Positions 8,851 to 17,379 of a stretch of 64,000 nt of DNA are shown piece by piece. A program made the position numbers and the translations under genes. The notes beneath the pieces were generated by a model that saw nothing but the letters and a program-made list of their open reading frames with translations, made no database searches and was not told the origin of the DNA. Within the stretch, counting starts at the first letter, position 1, and each line of letters opens with the position of its first letter. The DNA comes from Burkholderia humptydooensis (GTDB lineage: Bacteria > Pseudomonadota > Gammaproteobacteria > Burkholderiales > Burkholderiaceae), in the NCBI RefSeq assembly GCF_001513745.1, contig NZ_CP013381.1, forward strand, positions 1-64,000. Direction: 5' to 3'.

Positions 8851-9696
8851 ATGTATCTGTCGTATCTGGACGAGTCGGGGTCGCCAGGCGACCGCAATAC
8901 CCCCTTTTTCGTGCTCGGTGGGGTCGCCATCTTTGAGCGTAAGACCCACTGGATCGAACGCGAACTGGACGCCATCGCCGATCGCTACCAACAACAGATC
9001 GGCCGGCATCTTGAGCTGCACGCCAATCCGATGCGCAGCGGCAAAGAAGGCTGGGAAAAACTCACCGTCGCTGAGCGTACCCAGGCTGCAGCCGACGTCA
9101 TCCGCGTGGTGAAAACCAATCGGCTGAAAATCTTTGCCGCCGTCGTCGAGCAGAACCAGTTTCTCAGCGCCGCCGACGTGCTGCCTTACTGCTACGAAGT
9201 GCTCGCAACCAAGTTCGACGACTACCTCGCGTACAAGTATCAGCGCCACGGCGACGCGCAGCGCGGGATCTTCGTGCTCGATCGCAAGCGCACGCAGGAA
9301 GAAAAGGACATGCAGGTGCTGCGCCAGACGTTCAAGCTGGTTGGCCACGCGAACGGCCGGTTGCGCAATTTCGCCGAGGTGCCGATGTTTGCGGACTCGA
9401 AGTCTACCCGACTGATCCAGCTGGCCGACAGCATTGCGTATTGGATTTTCCGGCGCTATGCCTCTCGGGACGACTGGGGCTGGCGCGAGCTGCACATGCA
9501 GTTCGCGAATCTGGGAAATGGCCGAAGCGGGCTCCACGAAGTGCTCGCGCCCGCCACCCCAGCTGCTCTGCAGGCCATCCAAACCTCCCCGTGGCCGTTC
9601 CCGGCCGCGTTGCCGGGTGCTGCTGCAGCTCAAGGAGCGCCGGCCGCCGTAGCCGCTGCGCCGCGGCTGGCGCCGGGCGCGGTGATCACAGCCTGA
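8851..9696 (+). CDS. DUF3800 domain protein
   Basis: 281 residues from an ATG preceded by GAGGAAG. It opens with MYLSYLDESGSPGD, the signature first strand of DUF3800, and continues with FVLGGVAIF and later FADSKSTRLIQLADSIAYW, the family's second conserved acidic patch; together these resemble a RNase H-like active site. Function is unproven; family members are common on mobile elements and near defence genes. The C-terminal 35 residues are Ala/Pro-rich and probably disordered. It is flanked by a terminator on each side, so it is probably a single-gene transcript. Confidence 0.8.
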   Translation: MYLSYLDESGSPGDRNTPFFVLGGVAIFERKTHWIERELDAIADRYQQQIGRHLELHANPMRSGKEGWEKLTVAERTQAAADVIRVVKTNRLKIFAAVVEQNQFLSAADVLPYCYEVLATKFDDYLAYKYQRHGDAQRGIFVLDRKRTQEEKDMQVLRQTFKLVGHANGRLRNFAEVPMFADSKSTRLIQLADSIAYWIFRRYASRDDWGWRELHMQFANLGNGRSGLHEVLAPATPAALQAIQTSPWPFPAALPGAAAAQGAPAAVAAAPRLAPGAVITA

Positions 9697-9698
9697 CG

Positions 9699-9725
9699 CA
9701 AACCCGGCTCCGGCCGGGTTTTTGT
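9699..9725 (+). terminator. Rho-independent terminator after the DUF3800 gene
   Basis: Stem AACCCGGC / GCCGGGTT with loop TCCG and a trailing T-run, starting four bases after the stop codon. A textbook intrinsic terminator. Confidence 0.85.
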
Positions 9726-9736
9726 TGAGTACTGTC

Positions 9737-9764
9737 AATGCCGCTAACTCCCCTTAGCGGCATT
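9737..9764. repeat. Perfect 11-bp inverted repeat
   Basis: AATGCCGCTAA and TTAGCGGCATT enclose CTCCCC. It lies between the terminator and the regulator promoter and could be a second, bidirectional terminator stem or a protein-binding site. Confidence 0.6.
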
Positions 9765-9807
9765 GCGCTTAATGGCTCAAAACCCCGTCGGGCGGTTTGA
9801 ATGACGC

Positions 9808-9857
9808 TTGACACGTCTTTAAGACGTGCTATGATGGATCGTACGTCTTTAAGACGG
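9808..9857 (+). promoter_or_regulatory. Promoter with two operators
   Basis: TTGACA at 9808-9813 and TATGAT at 9830-9835, with a 16-base spacer, form a near-consensus sigma-70 promoter. The palindrome ACGTCTTTAAGACGT fills the spacer (9813-9827), and a near-identical copy (ACGTCTTTAAGACGG, 9843-9857) lies just downstream, 30 bases centre to centre, about three helical turns. The layout predicts repression by occlusion and cooperative binding. The HTH gene immediately downstream is the natural candidate repressor. Confidence 0.8.
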
Positions 9858-9876
9858 GTTCCGTTCAGGAGGCATC

Positions 9877-10554
9877 ATGTCGGTGTTGTACGTGTATCGC
9901 TGCCCGGCCTGCGGCCACCGCGGCGAGGTCCATCACCCGGACGACAGCTACGACGGCGCGGCGGCGACCTGCGCGAAGTGCTACGGCCCGGTCGAACTGG
10001 AGTGGGACGGGGGCGTGACGCTCGAAGTCGCGCCGCACGAGGGTGGGCCGACGCCCGACGAGATCAAGTCGGCCCGCCTGCGCGGCCGGCGCACCCAGGT
10101 GCAGGTCGCCGCGCTGCTCGGCGTGAAGGAGCGCCAGGTGCAGCGCTGGGAGGCCGGCCAGGCGCCGATGCCGACCGCCGCGTGGTTGTTGCTGCGCCGT
10201 TCGTGGGGCTATCGTTTCCCGTGCGACTTCGCGCCGGCGCCGGGCCCGATGACACGCGGCTGCGACTCGCTGCGCGATCGCCCCCGCGACACTATCGAGC
10301 GCGGCGACGTGGTCGAGCTGCAGCCGATCGACGGCCCGCGGTTGCGCGCGACCGTCTGTCTCGATCGCGTGCACGACGGCCTGGTCAACGAAGACAGCTA
10401 CGGCGCGTTTGTGACGGAGTTTGTCGGTGCGGCTGGCGCCGGCGACGAATACCGTGGCTTCTTTATTCCGGAGCGCGTGACCTTCGCGCGGTCGAACGTG
10501 ATCCACCTCGAGCAGCGCGTGCCGCCGGCAGCCGCTCGATCGACTGGAGTGTGA
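9877..10554 (+). CDS. Zinc-ribbon plus HTH transcriptional regulator
   Basis: 225 residues with AGGAGG five bases before the ATG. An N-terminal zinc ribbon has C9/C12 and C32/C35; residues about 62-100 form an Xre-type helix-turn-helix (TPDEIKSARLRGRRTQVQVA through VQRWEAG). The layout resembles MqsA-like antitoxin regulators, but the remaining 120 residues are not recognised and no toxin partner is adjacent. It sits directly behind a promoter with two palindromic operators and so is probably autoregulatory. A 38-codon ORF starts four bases after its stop. Confidence 0.72.
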   Translation: MSVLYVYRCPACGHRGEVHHPDDSYDGAAATCAKCYGPVELEWDGGVTLEVAPHEGGPTPDEIKSARLRGRRTQVQVAALLGVKERQVQRWEAGQAPMPTAAWLLLRRSWGYRFPCDFAPAPGPMTRGCDSLRDRPRDTIERGDVVELQPIDGPRLRATVCLDRVHDGLVNEDSYGAFVTEFVGAAGAGDEYRGFFIPERVTFARSNVIHLEQRVPPAAARSTGV

Positions 10555-10558
10555 GATC

Positions 10559-10675
10559 GTGAGCAAAACCCTGAGCTACACGCAACTGACGGTCCACGCC
10601 GAGCAGCGCATCCGCCAGCACCTGGCCGATGCCGCGCGCCATCGGGCAGCAGGCGACCGCCGCGCCGACGAATAA
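10559..10675 (+). CDS. Small unknown protein, 38 residues
   Basis: Starts at a GTG four bases after the regulator stop and reads MSKTLSYTQLTVHAEQRIRQ and onward to RRADE. It is charged and probably helical, with no recognised motif. The tight spacing suggests it is translated with the regulator. Only position and codon character support it. Confidence 0.4.
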   Translation: MSKTLSYTQLTVHAEQRIRQHLADAARHRAAGDRRADE

Positions 10676-10697
10676 CGCCCGAGAGCGCGCGTGCGGC

Positions 10698-10832
10698 ATG
10701 TACGAACTGTGGGAGTCACTCGCGCTAGACCATCTGGACGGGCTCCTCAGGCGCACCTACACGGACGACTTCACGCGTCTTAGCGGACTGGTGTGGCCGG
10801 GTCTCGTGACTTCGCCACGCACTTCATCCTGA
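10698..10832 (+). CDS. Small hypothetical protein, 44 residues
   Basis: An ORF starting MYELWESLALDHLDGLLRRT between two better-supported genes. No recognised family and only a weak ribosome-binding site. It may instead be untranslated leader of the next gene. Confidence 0.3.
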   Translation: MYELWESLALDHLDGLLRRTYTDDFTRLSGLVWPGLVTSPRTSS

Positions 10833-10845
10833 CCGGAGCCCTGCG

Positions 10846-11931
10846 ATGCGCAAGGAATACGACCTGCAGACCGACGTACTGGCGACGATCGTCGCGACGA
10901 CGCCCGTCACCCCGAAGCACGCCGAGCTACTGACGGCGTTCGCCACCTGTACCGAGTTTCGCGGCGCACGGCACGTGAAGATGCGCGACGCGTTCGGCGC
11001 TCAGCCGGCGCGCGTGATCGACGCGAACGGCCGCGAGATCGCAGCCGACTACCGCGCGTGGATCGACGCGCAGCTGGCCGTCCACGGCGGCTCGGTGCGC
11101 GCGGTGTGGTTCGCGTACAAGGAAGCCGGCTATCGCCTGGTCGAGATCGAGCCCGTGCTGCACTACTTCATGCACGACCGCGGCGGCGACCAGGACAACT
11201 TCGTGCAGCTCGAGGCGTGGGAAGAGCGCGAATTCGTCGAGCGCGAGGTGTTTCCGCGCGATCTGTCCTGGGGCCTGCCGGACGAGCACGAGCTCCGTAA
11301 CGGCTTGTGCAGCGTACCCGTCGAGCGCTTCGAGCGGCGCCTGCTCGGCGCGCCGCGCTATCGCCTGCAGGCGGTCATCGACATGCAGCAGTTCGCGGCG
11401 ATTGCCGAGGTGACCTATCGCGAGCGGCGGCTGGGCGACGGCGATCGCCGATTCGTCGAGACGAATCGAGAGACCGGCGAAGCGCGCGTGATCAGCGTGC
11501 GCGATCTCACGCCCGGCTACGACCGGCAGCAGTGGCGCGGCCGCCGTTTCTTCGACGACTGGGCCGCGTCGAGCGCGGGCCGCGCCGGCGAGCGCGCGTG
11601 TTTGCGCTGGGCGTTCGCGACGTCGGACTACGCGAGCCCGGGCGGTAATCGGCAGGTGGACTTTATCCCGTGGTGGGCGCACACGCGCAAGATCGCGGAA
11701 TTGAAGAACACGGCGAAGCTCGACGTCTATAGCCTATACGGCAAGCTCACGCAGTTCGACGAGCGGATCGGCCATCGCTTCGCGTGGTTCTTCTACGGCG
11801 TGCATGGCAACCTGATCAAGGAAGGGCAGATGACGCGCGTGCTCGAGGCGGCCGAGGCCGGCCTGATCGTGCTGCCCGAGCACGACTATCAGGTGCTGCG
11901 GAGCTGGGGCGATGACCCGTACGGGTTTTGA
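10846..11931 (+). CDS. Unknown protein with possible PD-(D/E)XK signature
   Basis: 361 residues, no family recognised with confidence. A segment near the C-terminus reads RQVDFIPWW followed by KIAELKNTAK, placing D272, E285 and K287. An Asp in one strand and an ExK in the next is the classic signature of PD-(D/E)XK nucleases; this is an inference from spacing only. The middle part is rich in acidic and aromatic residues (FVQLEAWEEREF, WGLPDEHELRNGLC). Downstream lie a DnaQ-like exonuclease and a ParB-like-motif protein, so the block may be a nucleic acid-processing module. The start is the ATG after TGACCGGAGCCCTGCG. Confidence 0.6.
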   Translation: MRKEYDLQTDVLATIVATTPVTPKHAELLTAFATCTEFRGARHVKMRDAFGAQPARVIDANGREIAADYRAWIDAQLAVHGGSVRAVWFAYKEAGYRLVEIEPVLHYFMHDRGGDQDNFVQLEAWEEREFVEREVFPRDLSWGLPDEHELRNGLCSVPVERFERRLLGAPRYRLQAVIDMQQFAAIAEVTYRERRLGDGDRRFVETNRETGEARVISVRDLTPGYDRQQWRGRRFFDDWAASSAGRAGERACLRWAFATSDYASPGGNRQVDFIPWWAHTRKIAELKNTAKLDVYSLYGKLTQFDERIGHRFAWFFYGVHGNLIKEGQMTRVLEAAEAGLIVLPEHDYQVLRSWGDDPYGF

Positions 11932-11942
11932 GGGGAGGGCGC

Positions 11943-12254
11943 ATGAAAACCACCACCGGCTACACCAAAGGCCGCGGCGACGCGTCGGTCCATGCCCGGA
12001 CGCGCGTGTTCACGTGGGAGGACCACCAGCTGATCGAGATAGACGTCATCGGCCAGCTCGACAGCGAACACCACTTCCGGATCCTCGGCAGCGCCGACGA
12101 GGTCGCAGCCCTCGCGCATGAGCTGCTCGATGCCGCCATGAAGATTCGGGCGATCGTGGGGATACTCCCGATTCGGGCGCCGGCGAACAGCTCGTGTCTG
12201 ACGTCGACGTGCTGCTGCCGAATAGGAGTTAAGCATGGCCCGCATGCCCAATAA
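11943..12254 (+). CDS. Hypothetical protein
   Basis: 103 residues from an ATG preceded by AGGGGAGGG. The first 75 residues look like a compact folded domain (FTWEDHQLIEIDVIGQL, DEVAALAHELLDAAMKI); the Cys-rich tail is atypical and could follow a frameshift. It overlaps the start of the next ORF by 20 bases. Confidence 0.55.
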   Translation: MKTTTGYTKGRGDASVHARTRVFTWEDHQLIEIDVIGQLDSEHHFRILGSADEVAALAHELLDAAMKIRAIVGILPIRAPANSSCLTSTCCCRIGVKHGPHAQ

Positions 12255-12576
12255 GAAGCGGCCTGCCAGACCGGCCCCACAATGTCTCGATGCGATCGTG
12301 TTTCCCGTCGCGATGCAAACTGGCGATGTCGAGGTGATCGGCATACCGTTCGGGCATCGGGGACGGACATCGGCTGTGCACGGCATTGTCGGCTTGTCGA
12401 TCGGTGACTCACCTTGCTACACGGTTTCCGACGTGCTGTCGGGAAAACACGTGCCGAAGAGCGAGGCGAAGACCATCGACGCGTCCCGCGCGGCGGCCAT
12501 TGCGACGATCGACGCAGTCACGAATGAGCGCTGGGCCGACACCTTCGCGACCACTCGAACGGCTACCGCCGAATGA
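12235..12576 (+). CDS. Hypothetical protein
   Basis: 113 residues starting MARMPNKKRPARPAPQCLDA behind AGGAGTTAAGC, a good ribosome-binding site. Basic N-terminal tail, then a beta-rich core (AIVFPVAMQTGDVEVIGIPF). No family recognised. It is in the same direction as its neighbours and is probably co-transcribed. Confidence 0.55.
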   Translation: MARMPNKKRPARPAPQCLDAIVFPVAMQTGDVEVIGIPFGHRGRTSAVHGIVGLSIGDSPCYTVSDVLSGKHVPKSEAKTIDASRAAAIATIDAVTNERWADTFATTRTATAE

Positions 12577-12632
12577 TCTTCGGCCGGGTAAACGGCGAGC
12601 AACCAACCTGTCTCTGAACTCGGAGTGCGAGG

Positions 12633-12899
12633 ATGAACCCATTGTCGATTGTGTTGCTGGCAGCGGCGGGAATCGTTGTCGCGAGTTTGGCTTGGTGGGG
12701 GTGGGAGGACCGCGTTCGTCGTCTCCCGCTTTCGCACTTTGGGTTGGAAAACGTGCAACGTATTGGCCGCTTCGAGTCTGCTGGCTGGCGCGAGCGCGTT
12801 TGGCAACGTGGTTGGCTCACGCGCGCAGCATGGCGAGCGGTAAATCGCCGCCAATTGCGGGCGATCGACGCAGAGTTGGCGCGTCGTGTTGAACAGTGA
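12633..12899 (+). CDS. Small single-pass membrane protein
   Basis: 88 residues: one N-terminal membrane helix (PLSIVLLAAAGIVVASLAWW) followed by a basic cytoplasmic tail with several Trp and Arg residues. No family recognised. The ATG follows GCGAGG. Confidence 0.5.
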   Translation: MNPLSIVLLAAAGIVVASLAWWGWEDRVRRLPLSHFGLENVQRIGRFESAGWRERVWQRGWLTRAAWRAVNRRQLRAIDAELARRVEQ

Positions 12900-12944
12900 C
12901 GACAGTTTGCCCATGATGTAATGGGCTGACCAGAGAGGATACCG

Positions 12945-13823
12945 ATGCGCTACCCGAACCGCGCCGCGGCACCGGCGGCCCTGCAGACGAAAACCGAGCT
13001 GCAGCGGGCCCGGCGCAAGCTCGTCGACGGCCAGGCGCCGGTCGCGTACTACTGGCAGGGCCACGCGTGGATCGCGCTGTACGACCCCGCGTCGACCGTG
13101 CCGATGCGGGCGGCCCGCGCGCCGAGCGAGGCGCAAGAGGCGGCGCTCGCGGCCGGCCGGGCATTGGCCGGCACCCGGCCGTGCCAGATCTGCGGCGCGC
13201 GCACCGCGATCGAGTGGCTGGACCGATATGGGTACTGCGACGCGTGCCTCGTCCACGTCGCGCGCCAGGAGCGGGACAACGCGGCCCGCGTCATGCACGT
13301 CACGGCGAACGCGTGGCTGGCGGCGGATCCGCTGTTCATCGACACCGAAACGACGGGCCTCGATTTCCAGGCGGAGATCGTCGAGATCGCGATTCTCGAT
13401 CGCGCCGGCGCTTTGCTGCTCGACACGCTGGTGAAGCCCGCGATGCCGATCCCGGCCGACGCGACGGCGATCCACGGGATCACCGACGCGCACGTCGCCG
13501 GCGCGCCCGGCTGGGCGAGCGTCGGACCGCAGGTGGCCGAGCTGCTCGCCGGTCGGCTGTGGATCGCCCACCATGCGGCGTTCGACGAGCGCTTGCTGCT
13601 CCAGACCTCGCGGCGCCATGCCGTGAAAGTGCCGACGTTTCGGCTCGGCTGCACGATCGAGCTGCTAGGCGATTGGGCCGGCCGTCGGCTCAGCCTGGCC
13701 GATGCCGCAACGATGCTCGGCGCCGCGCCGACGACTCGTCATCGCGCCCGCGCGGATGCCGAGCAATGCCGACAGATCGTGCTCTCAGCGGCGCGTGCGG
13801 CGCCGGTTTCCGAATCACCGTGA
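12945..13823 (+). CDS. DnaQ-like DEDD 3'-5' exonuclease with zinc finger
   Basis: 292 residues. Residues 75-110 hold a zinc finger of the form CQICGAR then CDACLVH. The exonuclease domain follows with ExoI motif FIDTETTG (D133, E135), ExoII HHAAFDE (D214) and ExoIII HRARADA (H266, D271), so all DEDDh catalytic residues are present. Related domains act in DNA polymerase III proofreading and in stand-alone RNases and DNases; the fused zinc finger suggests an accessory nuclease of the mobile element rather than housekeeping DnaQ. Substrate unknown. Confidence 0.82.
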   Translation: MRYPNRAAAPAALQTKTELQRARRKLVDGQAPVAYYWQGHAWIALYDPASTVPMRAARAPSEAQEAALAAGRALAGTRPCQICGARTAIEWLDRYGYCDACLVHVARQERDNAARVMHVTANAWLAADPLFIDTETTGLDFQAEIVEIAILDRAGALLLDTLVKPAMPIPADATAIHGITDAHVAGAPGWASVGPQVAELLAGRLWIAHHAAFDERLLLQTSRRHAVKVPTFRLGCTIELLGDWAGRRLSLADAATMLGAAPTTRHRARADAEQCRQIVLSAARAAPVSESP

Positions 13824-13866
13824 ATGAAGCCCCGCTCACGCTTCGCTCGTCACGTTTCCCGTTCCA

Positions 13867-13989
13867 ATGAGAAAAGCCACCCCTCATGGCCGCCGGCCGC
13901 AGACCAAGGTGCAGCTACTGCCGAGCCCGGCCGCCGAGCTGCGTTCGCCGATTCCCGCGACGGGCGGGCCCACCATGCAGGCGACCTGA
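13867..13989 (+). CDS. Small hypothetical protein, 40 residues
   Basis: An ORF reading MRKATPHGRRPQTKVQLLPS and onward, between the exonuclease and the next gene. It is Pro/Ala-rich with a basic N-terminus. Only codon bias and its position in a tight gene row support it. Confidence 0.35.
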   Translation: MRKATPHGRRPQTKVQLLPSPAAELRSPIPATGGPTMQAT

Positions 13990-14006
13990 ATCCGCGAGGC
14001 GCTACG

Positions 14007-14831
14007 ATGCCCGACACGTGCTCCGCTCTGACGGCCATCCGCGCGGAACTCGCGCGGGCGGCGGTGCCCCTCATTGATCGGCCGGTCGCGCTCAGCCAGG
14101 AGTTGAGCGCGTCGACCATCGGGCTGTCGCGATACGCCGCCTTCGGGAACGAAGACAGCGCGTCGGCATCCCGCATGCTGTATCTCGATGTGCCGGTGCG
14201 TAACATCGTGGGGCTGTTCCACCGCAGCTTTGCGCCCGACGCGCGTACCTGGCGCGAACTGCTCGCCGGCCTGCACGGCGACGGCTGGGGCCCGGAAACC
14301 TTGCGCTATTTCGAGTCGGAGCTGGGTGACGAACATTTTCCGGCGCCCGGCGCCGCCTACGGGCTACGCCTGCAGGGCTGGGGCGCTGCGCTTGTGTGCT
14401 TGAACGGCATGCACCGGCTGGTTGCCGGAGCATGCTGGCTGGCAACCCGCCAGGGCGACGACGCGACCGTCCGGAAGGTGCGCGTGGATCACTTCCCGTT
14501 GCGGGAGCAGGCCGTCGCCGTGATGACCGAAGCCCAACGGCGCGGGGAGTCGGTCGAGGCATTGCAGAACAGCGACTACGTGACGGTCGCGATCCGCACT
14601 CGCACGGCAAAACGATACCGTTACTGGCGCTTGGAAGGTGAATCGGCCACTGAGATTCCGGCACCTGGCGGCTGGCCCGATCGATTGCGCCGGCGCACCG
14701 GATGGCCGACGCACGCGGATAAGTGGCATTGGCAATGTGTCCCGCCGGCCGTGATCGACGCACTGGGCCATGACGCCTGGCTGCGTGAGCAGCTCGACAA
14801 CCCGCGTTATCCAGACGCACCGTTCTACTGA
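14007..14831 (+). CDS. Hypothetical protein with ParB/sulfiredoxin-like GxHR motif
   Basis: 274 residues from ATG (MPDTCSALTAIRAELARA); the frame is open further upstream but without a ribosome-binding site. The central segment LVCLNGMHRLVAGACWLA has the G-x-H-R pattern of ParB/Srx-fold domains, where this loop binds nucleotide. The rest is not recognised. It ends five bases before the recombinase pseudogene. Confidence 0.5.
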   Translation: MPDTCSALTAIRAELARAAVPLIDRPVALSQELSASTIGLSRYAAFGNEDSASASRMLYLDVPVRNIVGLFHRSFAPDARTWRELLAGLHGDGWGPETLRYFESELGDEHFPAPGAAYGLRLQGWGAALVCLNGMHRLVAGACWLATRQGDDATVRKVRVDHFPLREQAVAVMTEAQRRGESVEALQNSDYVTVAIRTRTAKRYRYWRLEGESATEIPAPGGWPDRLRRRTGWPTHADKWHWQCVPPAVIDALGHDAWLREQLDNPRYPDAPFY

Positions 14832-14836
14832 CCCTC

Positions 14837-16356
14837 ATGGCCAACCGTCCCCAGCAGTTGGAACAGCGACAGCTGCGCACCTACAGCCGCACCGAATTCA
14901 CGGCGCTGCGCGCGCGCGTGAAAGGCCTGTCGATCGCGACGATCGCGCGGCTGTACTTCGATCCGGACACGACCACCGAGATCGACATTGAGCGGCTGCT
15001 GCGCGCGATGCGCGATGACCTGGTCGCGGCGGCGCTGCGCGACGGTTCGTCGGTGCTGGTGTCGCACCTGCAGGCGGCGATCGCGAAACACGGCGAGCCG
15101 CGCCTCACGCCCGTCACCCTGCAGTTGATCGAGCAGGTCGCGGGGCAATGGGCGATCGCGGCGCCGGCCGCCGAGCACCCTGTGGGTCGCTGGTTCCAGC
15201 CGCTGGTCGCGGCGCGTCTGGCCGGCGAGGGGATCCACACGCTCGGCGAGCTCGTCGCGCTGGTGAACTGCCGCGGCGGCCAGTGGTGGCGCTCGGTGCC
15301 GCGCATCGGTGTCGGCCGGGCGCGCGTGCTGGTCGCGTGGCTGCGCACGCACGCCGCGTCGATCGGCACGACTGTCGAGCCGGACGTCGACACCAGCGAC
15401 GCGCTGGCGCTAACATCGATGCGCATCGCCGCGGCACCCGGCCAGCTCGCGCCGCTCGAGCGCCTCGCGCTGCCGGACGCGCTGTCCGGCGCACGTGGCG
15501 TGAACCGCGCGGCGGGCTTCGCGTACGTGCGCGCCGCGCACGACCTGGACGCTGTGCGCGCGTACCTGCACCGCTACGACGACCGGCCGGCCACGCAACG
15601 CGCGTACACGCGCGAGCTCGAGCGCCTGGTGCTGTGGTGCGTGGTCGAGCGCGGCGTCACGCTCGCGTCGATGACGGTGTCGAGGATTGCGACGCGTACA
15701 AGGCGTTTCTGGCCGCACCGGGCGCTCGCTTCACCGGTCCGCCGGTGGCCCGCACCAGCGGCCGCTGGCGGCCGTTCGCGCCGGGCGGCCTGGCGCCGGA
15801 CAGCCAGCGCTACGCGGTGCGCGCGATTCGCGCGGCGTTCACCTGGCTGGTGGCCGTGCGCTATCTGGCCGGCAACCCGTGGGCGGCCGTCACGGATCCG
15901 AACGTCGTCAAGCGGGTGCGCCGCCTGCAGGCCGAGCGCGCGTTGCCGCTGGACCTCTGGACCCGCGTGCGCGCGACGCTGGCCGAGCGCAGCGAGCTTC
16001 AGGGGCCGAGCGGGCCGGGCTGGCGCGCCGCGCGCGCGTTGCTGCTGGTGATGGGCGACGGCGGGCTGCGCATCGCCGAGGCGGCCGCCGTGGCGCGCAC
16101 TGCGCTCGTCTGGATGCCGGCCGACGACGACACGCCAGCCAACTGGCTGCTCGAGGTGATCGGCAAGGGCAACAAGCAGCGCTTCGTGCCGATCAGCGAC
16201 GACTGCGTCGACGCGCTGCGTGCGCACTGGGGCGATCGCGGACTGGATTTCGATGCGATGACCGGAGCGCCGGGCTTGCCGCTGATTGCGCCGCTGGTGG
16301 TGCCGCCCACGCCGCGGGCCGCAAGTCATCTCGACAGATTTGACCATTTGGCATAA
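14837..16356 (+). pseudogene. Tyrosine recombinase (DUF3701-type), frameshifted and truncated
   Basis: Starts MANRPQQLEQRQLRTYSR with the N-terminal domain found in plasmid and island integrases (DUF3701-like), then a SAM-like core-binding domain. Around 15676-15680 the reading frame shifts: the expected SMT-VEDCDAYKAFL continues only in another frame, consistent with gain of one GT in GGTGT. The second frame carries RFTGPPVARTSGRWRPF, the catalytic Arg in GDGGLRIAEA and the beta-hairpin Lys in KGNKQRFVPIS, but ends near 16340 before the HxLRH and Tyr boxes. With both lesions it cannot be a working integrase. Confidence 0.8.
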
Positions 16357-16386
16357 AATAAAAGTCCATATGAACGGGAGCACGCA

Positions 16387-16890
16387 ATGAGCGCGATCGA
16401 GAAACGACATGCCCTGCCTGCACGCGCGCGGCCGCGTGCGGTCGAGCCGCACGAGCTCGAATTGCTCGACTTTCAGCGGATTTACCGCGCCTCGCCGATG
16501 GAACGTATTGACTGGATCAAGCATGGGGTCGACGCCCACACCGTGATTCTGCTCGCCGATCGCATGGCGACCACGCAGGACCGGCTCATGGGCGTCCTCG
16601 GATTTCCGCGAACGACGGTGGTCCGCAAGTCGAAGGCAAAACAGCCGCTGTCAACCGAGCACACAGAGCGCGTTGTGGGCCTGTCGAAGCTGATCGGTCA
16701 GGTTCAGTCTATGGTTGAGGAATCCGGCGAACCGGCCGGGTTCGACGCCGCTCATTGGGTCGCGCAGTGGATCGAGCGGACCAATCCCGCTTTGGGTGGC
16801 CGCAAGCCGGCGGAATTGATGGATACCGTTGCAGGCCAGGAGCTCGTCGGCGCCGTGCTCGCACGGATGCAAAGCGGAGCATATGCATGA
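16387..16890 (+). CDS. Xre/MbcA/ParS-type antitoxin (DUF2384)
   Basis: 167 residues. The C-terminal part (SKLIGQVQSMVEESGEPAGF, then WIERTNPALGGRKPAELMDT) is the toxin-binding domain of Xre antitoxins that partner RES toxins; the N-terminal part has the degenerate Xre HTH (LLADRMATTQDRLMGVLGF). GGGAG precedes the ATG, and the upstream 40 bases are AT-rich, probably the autoregulated promoter. Its stop overlaps the toxin start in ATGA. The pair lies directly behind the truncated recombinase. Confidence 0.85.
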   Translation: MSAIEKRHALPARARPRAVEPHELELLDFQRIYRASPMERIDWIKHGVDAHTVILLADRMATTQDRLMGVLGFPRTTVVRKSKAKQPLSTEHTERVVGLSKLIGQVQSMVEESGEPAGFDAAHWVAQWIERTNPALGGRKPAELMDTVAGQELVGAVLARMQSGAYA

Positions 16891-17366
16891 CGGTTGCGCT
16901 CTGGCGAATCGCAACCGACACGCCCGACTACACGGCGGACGACCTAAGCGGCGAAGGGGCGAAACGCACCGGTGGTCGCTGGAACCGGTCGGGTCGCGCC
17001 GTGCTGTACACGGCCTCGAACATCGCGCTCGCCTGCCTCGAGACAGTTGTTCATCTGAGCGGCGGAGACTTGCCACTCAACCGTTATCTGGTCCGCCTCG
17101 AGGTCCCCGACGAGGTGTGGGCGAAGGCTCGCACCCTCGATGCGACATCGGCACCAGTGGGCTGGGACGCTTTGCCGGCCGGCAAGGTCAGTCTGGATCT
17201 CGGTGACGCGTGGCTGTCAGAGGGCGCTACCGCGCTGTACTGCGTGCCGTCGGTCGTCGTCCCGGAGGAGGTGAACGTGCTGATCAATCCCGCGCACCTG
17301 GATACGCGACACATCACTGCTACCAAGCTGCGCCGTTGGACCTATGACGCGCGCGTCTGGGCATAG
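16887..17366 (+). CDS. RES-domain NAD-degrading toxin
   Basis: 159 residues. RTGGRWNRSGRAVLYTAS near the N-terminus and LACLETVVHLSGGDLP carry the conserved Arg, Tyr and Glu of the RES fold (Arg-Glu-Ser), with the Ser region later (LYCVPSVVV). Known RES toxins deplete NAD+ by phosphorolysis or hydrolysis when free of their Xre antitoxin. Full length, no lesion seen. ATGA overlap with the antitoxin indicates translational coupling. On a mobile element the pair probably stabilises inheritance. Confidence 0.87.
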   Translation: MTVALWRIATDTPDYTADDLSGEGAKRTGGRWNRSGRAVLYTASNIALACLETVVHLSGGDLPLNRYLVRLEVPDEVWAKARTLDATSAPVGWDALPAGKVSLDLGDAWLSEGATALYCVPSVVVPEEVNVLINPAHLDTRHITATKLRRWTYDARVWA

Positions 17367-17379
17367 TGTTGTCGTCAGC

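Noticed and set aside
9737..9764. Inverted repeat considered as an integration core site
   Set aside because: No second copy seen in the window and no intact recombinase adjacent; a terminator or operator is simpler.
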